From assembly GCA_964578175.1 (NCBI GenBank), contig CAZOBH010000029.1, forward strand, positions 1 through 10,549: 10,549 bases of DNA, given 5' to 3'. The position numbers and the translations under genes are program-made. The stretch comes from RUG11788 sp964578175. Lineage in GTDB: Bacteria > Bacillota_I > Bacilli_A > RF39 > UBA660. The notes beneath the pieces were generated by a model. That model was not told the origin of the DNA, ran no database searches, and saw only the letters and a list, made by a program, of their open reading frames with translations. Of the stretch, positions 1 to 6,345 are shown in pieces (position 1 is the stretch's first letter; each line of letters starts with the position of its first letter).

Positions 1-1614
1 CCTAATATTGTTGAGATGTATGATGTAGGTGAAGATAATGGTAATTATTATATCGTCATGGAATATATAGAAGGGAAGACTGTTAAACAACTTCTTAAGA
101 AACGTGGTAAATTAACTGTTAGAGAAGCAGTAGATATTATGCTTCAATTAACAGATGGAATGGCAGAAGCTCATGATAGTTACATAATTCATAGAGATAT
201 AAAACCACAAAATATAATGATTAGAGAAGATGGAACAATAAAGATTACTGATTTTGGTATAGCTATGGCTTTAAATTCAACTCAACTTACTCAAACAAAT
301 TCAGTAATGGGAAGTGTTCATTATTTACCACCTGAACAAGCAAGTGGTAAAGGATCAACAATTAAATCTGATATTTATTCTATGGGTATTCTTTTTTATG
401 AGTTATTAACTGGAACTCTTCCTTTTAAAGGAGATAATGCAGTAGAAATAGCTTTAAAACATTTAAAAGAACCTATGCCAAGTGTATGTAAGAAAAATAA
501 TACAGTACCACAAAGTATAGAAAATATTATTTTAAAATGTACTGCTAAAAATCCTAAAAATAGATATAACGATGTTAAAGAAATAAATAGAGATTTAAGA
601 ATATGTTTAGATCCTGAAATAATGAATCAAACTAAAGTTAAATTTAAATATCCAGAACATGAAACAGATGATAAAGATGTTGTTCCTACTATGAAAAATA
701 AGAAAAGAGATCAAGAAAGAGAAAGAAGAAGAGAAGAAGAAAATAATGTTACTGGAGATGTTGAATTAGAACAAGTAGAAGAATTAACACCAGAAGAAAA
801 GAAGAAGATGAGTAATACTAAAAAGATTATTTGGGCTTTATTAGCAATTTTAGTTGTTCTAGTAATTGTTCTAAGTATTATATTTATACCAGCATTCTTT
901 GGAAAATCAGAAGAAATTACTATTCCTGATGTGTCTGGTATGACGACCGAAGAAGCAATAGAAGTATTAGAAAATTCTCATTTAAAAGTAGATGATGAGA
1001 TAAAGAAAGAATCTAGTACAGAGTATGATGAAGGAGAAGTAATAAAAACTAGTCCTTTAGCAGGTCGTAAAGCTAAGAAAAATGACAAGATTACAATTTA
1101 TGAATCAACTGGAGAAGAAAAAGTAACTTTAGGAGATTATAAAGGAAAGAATTATTTAACAGTTAAAACAGAACTTGAAAAAGTTTATGGATTAAAAGTA
1201 GATGTACAAAAGAAATCTATGGAAAACAAAGAAGGATTGGATGCTCAAGCAATACTTGATCAATCACCAAAAGCAGGTACTAAGCTTGTTAAGGGAGATA
1301 AAGTAATTTTATACATTCCTGATATATATGAAGTTTATCCTGATTTTGTTGCTGAAAAATATACTGTTAGTGATGTTGAAGATTTTTGTTCAACTTATAA
1401 TATTACTTTAAATAAGAAACAAGTTGATAGTGAAGAAGAAGAAGGAAAGATATTATATCAATCAAGACCAGCTGGATCTAAGATAGTATCTGGTGCATCA
1501 ATTACTATTCATATTGCTAAACAACCATCTAATACAAGTAATAATAGTAGTACAAGTACCAGTACAAATACATCTACTGGTAATAATTCAACTAGTAATG
1601 GAGATAATACATGA
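1..1614 (+). CDS. prkC: PASTA-domain eukaryotic-type Ser/Thr protein kinase PrkC (5' partial)
   Basis: Membrane Ser/Thr kinase of the PrkC/StkP family, which senses peptidoglycan fragments or lipid II outside the cell and phosphorylates cytoplasmic proteins. The frame is open from base 1 (PNIVEMYDVGE), so the ATG at 16 is an internal Met. The glycine-rich loop and ATP-binding Lys lie upstream. Counting from the first visible codon: catalytic loop HRDIKPQN at 64-71, DFG at 84-86, a Thr-rich activation loop, GSVHYLPPEQ around 104-113 (most relatives have LSPEQ), and SDIYSMG at 123-129. A basic and acidic juxtamembrane linker follows, then one transmembrane helix at about 276-300. Three PASTA repeats occupy about 305-371, 373-439 and 442-507. 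The protein ends in a Ser/Thr/Asn-rich tail of about 30 residues. The partner phosphatase prpC is expected just upstream. The stop overlaps the rsgA start (ATGA), which suggests translational coupling. The identity is secure. Confidence 0.96.
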   Translation, partial: PNIVEMYDVGEDNGNYYIVMEYIEGKTVKQLLKKRGKLTVREAVDIMLQLTDGMAEAHDSYIIHRDIKPQNIMIREDGTIKITDFGIAMALNSTQLTQTNSVMGSVHYLPPEQASGKGSTIKSDIYSMGILFYELLTGTLPFKGDNAVEIALKHLKEPMPSVCKKNNTVPQSIENIILKCTAKNPKNRYNDVKEINRDLRICLDPEIMNQTKVKFKYPEHETDDKDVVPTMKNKKRDQERERRREEENNVTGDVELEQVEELTPEEKKKMSNTKKIIWALLAILVVLVIVLSIIFIPAFFGKSEEITIPDVSGMTTEEAIEVLENSHLKVDDEIKKESSTEYDEGEVIKTSPLAGRKAKKNDKITIYESTGEEKVTLGDYKGKNYLTVKTELEKVYGLKVDVQKKSMENKEGLDAQAILDQSPKAGTKLVKGDKVILYIPDIYEVYPDFVAEKYTVSDVEDFCSTYNITLNKKQVDSEEEEGKILYQSRPAGSKIVSGASITIHIAKQPSNTSNNSSTSTSTNTSTGNNSTSNGDNT

Positions 1615-2441
1615 TAGAAGGACAAATAATTAAAATAGTTAGTAATCAATATACTGTTAATTCAAATGGAAAAGAATATCTTTGTAATAGTAGGGGGAGA
1701 TTTAGAAATGATAAAATCACTCCTATGGTTGGTGACTATGTAGTATTTGATCCAAATAATAATTACATATTAGAAATTAAAGAAAGAAAGAATATGTTAA
1801 TAAGACCTGTGGTTAGTAATATAGATCAAGGTCTTATTCTTACTAGTGTAAAATTACCTGATTTTGATCCAGTATTATTAGATAAATTAATTGTTATGAT
1901 GGAATTAAATAATGTAAAACCTATTATATGTATATCTAAAATGGATTTATTAAATGATTTAGATAAAGAAAAAATTAATAAGATATTTGATTATTATAAA
2001 TCTATAGGTTATTTGGTATTTACTAATAATGATTTAGATGATATTAAAAAAATATTTAAAGATAAAACTACTGTTTTTACAGGTCAAACTGGAGCAGGTA
2101 AAAGTACTTTAATTAATAAATTAAATCCAGATATTAATTTTGAAACTGGTGAAATATCTATTGCATTAGGAAGAGGAAGACATACTACTAGACATATAGA
2201 ATTAATTGAATTGTTTGATGGTAAAATATTAGATAGTCCAGGATTTTCTGCATTAGATTTTAATAATATAGATAGAGATAAGATTAGAGATGCATTTATA
2301 GAATTTAGAAATTATCCTTGTAAATATAAAGATTGTAATCATATTAATGAAGATGATTGTAATGTTAAAGATGCAGTTAGTAAAGGATTAATTTTGGAAT
2401 CTAGATATTTATCTTATAAAAAAATAATAAATAGCAGGTGA
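1611..2441 (+). CDS. rsgA: Ribosome small subunit-dependent GTPase RsgA (CpgA/YloQ)
   Basis: Circularly permuted GTPase that binds the 30S subunit and helps its late maturation. At 276 residues it is slightly shorter than the usual 290-300. An N-terminal OB-fold (about 1-65) precedes the permuted G domain. Motifs appear in the diagnostic order: G4 SKMD at 109-112, G1 GQTGAGKS at 158-165, switch region GRGRHTTRH at 187-195, and G3 DSPG at 208-211. The C-terminal zinc site is intact (Cys237, Cys242, His244, Cys250; CX4CXHX5C). The start at 1611 has a GGAG site at 1600-1603 and overlaps the prkC stop by four bases. In Bacillus subtilis this protein is a known PrkC substrate, so shared transcription makes functional sense. 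No damage or odd residues were seen. Confidence 0.97.
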   Translation: MIEGQIIKIVSNQYTVNSNGKEYLCNSRGRFRNDKITPMVGDYVVFDPNNNYILEIKERKNMLIRPVVSNIDQGLILTSVKLPDFDPVLLDKLIVMMELNNVKPIICISKMDLLNDLDKEKINKIFDYYKSIGYLVFTNNDLDDIKKIFKDKTTVFTGQTGAGKSTLINKLNPDINFETGEISIALGRGRHTTRHIELIELFDGKILDSPGFSALDFNNIDRDKIRDAFIEFRNYPCKYKDCNHINEDDCNVKDAVSKGLILESRYLSYKKIINSR

Positions 2442-2445
2442 TTAT

Positions 2446-3063
2446 ATGAAAAAAGTATCAGTATCGTTTTTTAACAGTAAAAATATAGAAGAAGATATTA
2501 TTAAAATAAATTCATCTAGTGCCGATTATATTCATATTGATGTTGGAGATGGAAAATTTATTGAAAGTAGATTTAATCCTATTAAAGAATTAAATGAATA
2601 TAATGGAGCATTAACTAAAAGATTAGATGTACATTTAATGTGTTCTAATCCTTTAAGTTATATAGATGATTATTCTTTACTTAATACGGAAGATATTATT
2701 ATTCATTGTGAAGTTAAGCAAGATATTTTGAATTTATTAGATCATATTAAATCTTATGGTATTAAAACTGGTCTTGCTATAAGTCCTGATACTGATATTT
2801 CTTTTATAGAACCATTTATAGATGATATAGATATTATCTTAATAATGAGTGTTGTTCCTGGTAAAAGTGGTCAATCATTTATTTATCATACGGTTGATAG
2901 AATAAAAGAGATAAAAGATTTGATTAAAGATAAAAATATTGAATTAAGAGTTGATGGTGGAATTGATAATGAAACTGTAAAACTAGTTGATGTTGATACA
3001 GTAATTAGTCAAAGTTATGTATTAAATGGAGATATAGAAGAAAGAATTAATAATTTGAGGTAA
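2446..3063 (+). CDS. rpe: Ribulose-phosphate 3-epimerase (divergent)
   Basis: Cytoplasmic TIM-barrel enzyme that interconverts D-ribulose 5-phosphate and D-xylulose 5-phosphate in the pentose phosphate pathway. The four family metal ligands are visible: His30 and Asp32 in HIDVGDG, His63 in DVHLM, and Asp170 in VDGGI. The flexible loop reads MSVVPGKSGQSF (134-145), close to the usual MTVNPGFGGQKF. Several positions differ from typical Rpe. The N-terminal SILSAD-type motif is replaced by VSFFNSKN. The C-terminal GS-type phosphate-binding segment reads SQSYV (188-192). At 205 residues it is about 10 shorter than B. subtilis Rpe. The start follows rsgA by four bases and has an AGGTGA site at 2436-2441. 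The prkC-rsgA-rpe order supports the assignment. A related sugar-phosphate epimerase such as D-allulose-6-phosphate 3-epimerase is a less likely alternative. Confidence 0.88.
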   Translation: MKKVSVSFFNSKNIEEDIIKINSSSADYIHIDVGDGKFIESRFNPIKELNEYNGALTKRLDVHLMCSNPLSYIDDYSLLNTEDIIIHCEVKQDILNLLDHIKSYGIKTGLAISPDTDISFIEPFIDDIDIILIMSVVPGKSGQSFIYHTVDRIKEIKDLIKDKNIELRVDGGIDNETVKLVDVDTVISQSYVLNGDIEERINNLR

Positions 3064-3065
3064 AT

Positions 3066-3671
3066 ATGAAAAAGATATTATTTTTAATTATGATTTTTTT
3101 ATTAACTACTGGATGTACGATTGATTTAAGCGATAAAGATAATAATATAAAAGTAGATAATAATGATAAAGAAGAAGAAGTAACTACACAAAAAGTAGAA
3201 GGGAAAAAATCTACTGTTAAATCTCCTTTAACTTTAGGAGATACTGGTATTACAAGTAAGTTTAATGTTATAAATAATAAATATGAACCAGTTAGTGTTA
3301 AATTAGTGAGAGTAATGGATAATAGTTATATAGAAGATTATAATAATGAAAATCCAGATGATAAGATAAAAAAAACATCAGGATTTAAAACTATAGCTAT
3401 TGAATATGAAGTAACTTTAACTAATTTTAAAACTGAATCATTTGGTACTGATGGATTATTAGAAACTGAAATACTAGATGTAAAAGGAGAGGTATTTAGA
3501 AAAGATAAAGTTAAACAAATAATAGATATAAAAGTATTAAATAAAGATACTGGAATACTTGAAAATAAAAAAGGAAGTGTTATAATTGCATTTCAAATTC
3601 CTAGTAACTATAGTAATTATATAGTTAAACTAGGAACTAAAGATCATGAAATAGCATATTTTAAATTATAG
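3066..3671 (+). CDS. Putative lipoprotein of unknown function, possible DUF4352-like Ig fold
   Basis: I do not recognise a named family. The N-terminus is a lipoprotein signal: Lys2-Lys3, a hydrophobic core at about 4-14, and a lipobox-like TTGC with Cys17 as the likely lipidated residue. Thr at -3 is not the commonest choice. A charged Asp/Asn/Lys/Glu-rich spacer covers about 18-50. The rest (about 55-201) alternates hydrophobic and polar residues in a beta-rich pattern and contains IEYEVTLTNFKTESF at 112-126. That segment resembles the strand and turn of DUF4352/telokin-like surface domains, but this is only an impression. The gene starts two bases after rpe, with its GAGG site at 3057-3060 inside the end of rpe. 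In B. subtilis thiN occupies this place, but this protein is not a thiamine pyrophosphokinase. It probably sits on the outer face of the membrane. Confidence 0.8.
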   Translation: MKKILFLIMIFLLTTGCTIDLSDKDNNIKVDNNDKEEEVTTQKVEGKKSTVKSPLTLGDTGITSKFNVINNKYEPVSVKLVRVMDNSYIEDYNNENPDDKIKKTSGFKTIAIEYEVTLTNFKTESFGTDGLLETEILDVKGEVFRKDKVKQIIDIKVLNKDTGILENKKGSVIIAFQIPSNYSNYIVKLGTKDHEIAYFKL

Positions 3672-3679
3672 GAGGAATT

Positions 3680-4795
3680 ATGATTTATTTAGATTATTCT
3701 GCAACAACACCAATAGATGAAGAAGTTTTAGATACNNNNNNNNNNAATCCCAATTCAATGCATAAATTAGGAGTAGAAGCAAAGAAATTAATTGATGCAT
3801 CTACTGATCAAATTGCATCAATTCTAGGAGTTAAATCAACAGAAATTATTTATACTAGTGGTGCTAGTGAATCTAATAATCTAGCTATAATTGGAATTGC
3901 TGATAAATATAAAAATAGAGGTCGCCATATTATTACTAGTGATTTTGAACATTCATCTATTTATGGACCAATTGGTTACTTACAAAAAAATGGTTTTGAT
4001 GTTGATTTTGTTAAAGGTAATGAGAATGGAAAAATAACTATAGAATCTTTAAAAAAATTAATTAGAGATGATACTATTTTAATAAGTATTACAGCAGTTA
4101 ATAGTGAAATAGGAATAGTAGAAGATGTAGAAGAAATAGGTAAATTTATTAAAGAAAATTATCCTAAAATATTTTTCCATGTAGATATAACTCAAGCAAT
4201 AGGTAAAATAAAAATTAATCTTGAAAACATAGATTTAGCATCATTTACTGCTCAAAAATTTTTTGGATTTAAGGGAGTAGGGGGACTAGTAAAAAAAGAA
4301 AAAATAGTTATTGAACCAATTATTCATGGTGGTAAATCAACAACTATTTATAGAAGTGGTACTCCTGCTACTCAATTAATTGCAAGTATGGCTAAAGCTA
4401 TGAGACTTGTAAACAATGACTTAGATAAACATTATGAATATGTTGCTAAGCTAAACAATAAAATTAGATCTAAATTATCTAAATATGATAATGTTTATAT
4501 CAATAGTCCTGATGATGCTTTACCATATATATTAAATATTAGTGTTTTAAAGGTTAAACCGGAAGTCATGCAACATGCACTTGAAATGAATGATGTATAT
4601 GTTTCAACTCAAACAGCATGTTCAAATTCATCTGCTATGTCACCAGGAGTATTTGCTTTAACTAATGATCAAGAAAGAGCAAAATCATCAATAAGAATAA
4701 GTTTATCTTATAAAACTACAGAAGAAGAAGTAGATGAATCCTTAAAAATATTTGATAAATGTTATAATAAATTAACTAGTATAAAGGATAATTAA
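3680..4795 (+). CDS. Cysteine desulfurase, NifS/IscS-like class V aminotransferase (contains assembly gap)
   Basis: PLP enzyme that takes sulfur from L-cysteine as an enzyme-bound persulfide for Fe-S clusters, thiolated tRNA or thiamine. Numbering follows the gapped sequence. Seen are LDYSATT at 4-10, the cofactor-stacking His91 in FEHSS, His167/Asp169/Gln172 in HVDITQ, the Schiff-base Lys193 in TAQKFFGFKG, RSGT at 225-228, the catalytic Cys314 in STQTACS, and SSIRIS at 336-341. Gln192 replaces the His that usually precedes the PLP lysine, and HGGKSTT replaces the common HGGGQE. Both point to a Bacillota subfamily rather than housekeeping IscS. Ten Ns fall near residues 19-22. Homologues have about seven more residues there. 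No thiI, iscU or sufU gene is adjacent, so the sulfur acceptor is unknown. AGGAGG at 3670-3675 overlaps the previous stop and sets the start. Confidence 0.93.
   Translation: MIYLDYSATTPIDEEVLDXXXXNPNSMHKLGVEAKKLIDASTDQIASILGVKSTEIIYTSGASESNNLAIIGIADKYKNRGRHIITSDFEHSSIYGPIGYLQKNGFDVDFVKGNENGKITIESLKKLIRDDTILISITAVNSEIGIVEDVEEIGKFIKENYPKIFFHVDITQAIGKIKINLENIDLASFTAQKFFGFKGVGGLVKKEKIVIEPIIHGGKSTTIYRSGTPATQLIASMAKAMRLVNNDLDKHYEYVAKLNNKIRSKLSKYDNVYINSPDDALPYILNISVLKVKPEVMQHALEMNDVYVSTQTACSNSSAMSPGVFALTNDQERAKSSIRISLSYKTTEEEVDESLKIFDKCYNKLTSIKDN
3736..3745. other. Assembly gap of 10 Ns inside the cysteine desulfurase gene
   Basis: Ten consecutive Ns follow GATAC. The flanks happen to stay in one frame across them, giving one partial Thr codon and three unknown codons. 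Aligned by eye with NifS-type proteins, roughly 10-11 residues belong between the DEEVLD and NPNSMH segments. The true missing DNA is therefore probably about 30 bases, and 10 is likely a placeholder or underestimate. Confidence 0.97.
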
Positions 4796-4796
4796 T

Positions 4797-5057
4797 ATGA
4801 AGTTTATAAAAATTAATGCTGTTTGGTGTCCTGCTTGTATTATTACTAATAAAGTATGGAAAAAAATAGAAAAAGAATATAAAGATTTAGATTTGGAAGA
4901 ATTAGATTTTGATTTTGATGAAGATGAAGTTAAAAAATATAATATAGGTGATGTTTTACCAGTAGTTATTGTTTTAGATAAAGATAAAGAAGTAACTAGA
5001 TTAGTTGGAGAACATTCTGAAAAAGAAATATATGAGTTTGTAGAAAAGTATAGGTGA
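4797..5057 (+). CDS. Small cytoplasmic thioredoxin-like protein
   Basis: An 86-residue protein with the minimal thioredoxin fold. The first strand leads to an active-site WCPAC motif (Cys11 and Cys14). An acidic helix and linker follow at about 31-47. The cis-proline loop reads VLPVVIV with Pro55, and a helix closes the C-terminus. It lacks the N-terminal strand and helix of full-length thioredoxin (about 105 residues), so it is nearer in size to glutaredoxin-like mini-thioredoxins. No signal peptide is present, so it should act in the cytoplasm as a thiol-disulfide reductant. It starts one base after the desulfurase stop, preceded by AAAGGA at about 4784-4789, and ends four bases before the membrane redox protein. 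It could supply electrons to that protein or reduce the desulfurase persulfide. Both roles are inferred from context. Confidence 0.87.
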   Translation: MKFIKINAVWCPACIITNKVWKKIEKEYKDLDLEELDFDFDEDEVKKYNIGDVLPVVIVLDKDKEVTRLVGEHSEKEIYEFVEKYR

Positions 5058-5061
5058 TTTA

Positions 5062-6270
5062 ATGAAGAAAAAAATTTATATTTTATTATTACTATTATTT
5101 ATAATACCTATAAATGTCTTTGGATTATCTGATGATTATACTGATATCATATCTGATATAGTTGGAGTAGAACCAAAAGATAATGTAGTAAATATCTATT
5201 TTTTCTATGGAGATGGATGCCCTCATTGTGCAAGGGAAGAAAAGACTTTAAATCTATTAGAAAATAAATATGGAAAAGATATTAAAATATATAGATTTGA
5301 AACTTGGAGAAATGAAAAGAATAGAAAAAATATGATTAAAGCAAAGAATGAAGTAGACGCTAAAAAGAGTGGTGTTTCAGAAAACTCTGTTCCTTTCACT
5401 GTAATTGGAGATAAATATTATTCAGGATATGGTGAATATGTCGCTACATCATTAGAAGAAGATATTAATTATTATTTGGAAACTCAAAGTAAAGAAGTAA
5501 TAAAAGAGGCTAAAGAGAAAAAGATGTCAATTCCTTTAATTGGAGAAGTAAGTATAACTGAAACTTCAGTAGGTGTTGCTGCTATTATTCTTGGAATAGT
5601 AGATGGATTTAATCCATGTGCTATGTGGATACTTTTATTCTTAATAAATATGCTATTTGGATTAAAAAATAAAAAGAAGATGTTTATTCTAGGATTTACT
5701 TTCTTGTTTACTAGTGCATTATTTTACTTTATATCTATGTTAGGTATAAATGTAATTTTAGGTTTTGTTAGAACTGAAGTTTTAAGAATTATTATTGGAT
5801 TATTTGCAATAGGGGTAGGATTATATAATTTATATGTATATTTTAAAGAAAGAAATGAAGAAGATGGATGTCACGTAGTAGATGAGGATAAAAGAAAGAA
5901 AATTGTTTCTAAACTTAAAAAGATTAAAAATGCTAGAAATATGTTCTTTGCATTACTTGGAATAATAGCTCTTGCTATTTCTGTTAATGCTGTTGAACTT
6001 GCTTGTTCTACAGGTTTCCCAGTAATATTTTCTGAGATAATGGTTGCTAATAATGTTACTGGTGTTGCTCGTATATTATACTTAATTCTTTATGTTATTT
6101 TCTATATGTTAGATGATATGGTAGTATTTACTATAGCTGTGTCTACATTAAGTATTGCTGGTATGACTACTAAATATAATAAATTAGTAAAAGTACTTGG
6201 TGGAATTATTATGATAATAGTAGGTATTTTACTTATATTTAAGTATAATTGGCTAACATTTAATTTTTAG
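5062..6270 (+). CDS. Secreted thioredoxin domain fused to CcdA/DsbD-type membrane electron carrier
   Basis: A 402-residue membrane protein, probably moving reducing equivalents across the membrane. A signal sequence or first helix (1-21) is followed by a thioredoxin-fold domain (about 40-140) with GDGCPHC (Cys53, Cys56) and a cis-Pro at VPF (Pro111). From about 168 there are six or so membrane helices with the paired CcdA/DsbD cysteines: NPCAMW (Cys186) and ELACSTGFP (Cys315). A charged loop at about 262-290 contains Cys270. In the CcdA family the membrane cysteine pair accepts electrons from cytoplasmic thioredoxin and passes them to an extracytoplasmic partner. Here that partner appears fused at the N-terminus, whereas DsbD carries its thioredoxin domain at the C-terminus. 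The preceding 86-residue thioredoxin is the obvious inside donor. AGGTGA at 5052-5057 overlaps the previous stop and sets the start. The final substrate is unknown. Confidence 0.87.
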   Translation: MKKKIYILLLLLFIIPINVFGLSDDYTDIISDIVGVEPKDNVVNIYFFYGDGCPHCAREEKTLNLLENKYGKDIKIYRFETWRNEKNRKNMIKAKNEVDAKKSGVSENSVPFTVIGDKYYSGYGEYVATSLEEDINYYLETQSKEVIKEAKEKKMSIPLIGEVSITETSVGVAAIILGIVDGFNPCAMWILLFLINMLFGLKNKKKMFILGFTFLFTSALFYFISMLGINVILGFVRTEVLRIIIGLFAIGVGLYNLYVYFKERNEEDGCHVVDEDKRKKIVSKLKKIKNARNMFFALLGIIALAISVNAVELACSTGFPVIFSEIMVANNVTGVARILYLILYVIFYMLDDMVVFTIAVSTLSIAGMTTKYNKLVKVLGGIIMIIVGILLIFKYNWLTFNF

Positions 6271-6290
6271 ACTCGTTTAGAGTCTTTTTT
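6269..6290 (+). terminator. Rho-independent terminator closing the prkC operon
   Basis: AGACTC (6269-6274) pairs perfectly with GAGTCT (6280-6285) around a five-base GTTTA loop and runs straight into a T-tract (6285-6290). The left arm begins within the TAG stop of the membrane redox gene. The stem is only six pairs, so termination may be partial. Confidence 0.85.
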
Positions 6291-6317
6291 GTATTTTAGA
6301 CTAATATATGATATAAT
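6289..6317 (+). promoter_or_regulatory. Extended -10 sigma-A promoter for the SecA-like gene
   Basis: A perfect TATAAT (6312-6317) is preceded by TGA (6309-6311), forming an extended -10 element (TGnTATAAT). A weak -35, TTGTAT (6289-6294), sits 17 bases upstream and overlaps the T-tract of the preceding terminator. Transcription should start near 6324, giving a leader of about 22 bases. The SecA-like gene therefore appears to be transcribed on its own. Confidence 0.8.
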
Positions 6318-6333
6318 CATGATGAAATTTGTT

Positions 6334-6339
6334 GAGGTG
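6334..6339 (+). promoter_or_regulatory. Ribosome binding site that fixes the start of the SecA-like gene
   Basis: GAGGTG lies six bases before the ATG at 6346, an ideal spacing. The frame stays open upstream to a TTG at 6289 and ATGs at 6319 and 6322. Those lie upstream of the predicted transcription start and have no such site, so 6346 is the supported start. Confidence 0.85.
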
Positions 6340-6345
6340 CTGGTT

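Noticed and set aside
16..18. ATG at 16 as the start of prkC
   Set aside because: The frame is open to base 1 and encodes PNIVE, a conserved kinase segment. The N-lobe with the ATP loop is missing, so the gene is simply cut by the window edge.
3066..3671. This gene as thiN (thiamine pyrophosphokinase), expected after rpe
   Set aside because: The protein has a lipoprotein signal and a beta-rich exported domain, with no resemblance to ThiN.
6289..6345. Upstream TTG (6289) or ATG (6319, 6322) as start of the SecA-like protein
   Set aside because: The segment contains the terminator tail and the TGnTATAAT promoter and precedes the predicted transcription start. The only good Shine-Dalgarno site serves the ATG at 6346.
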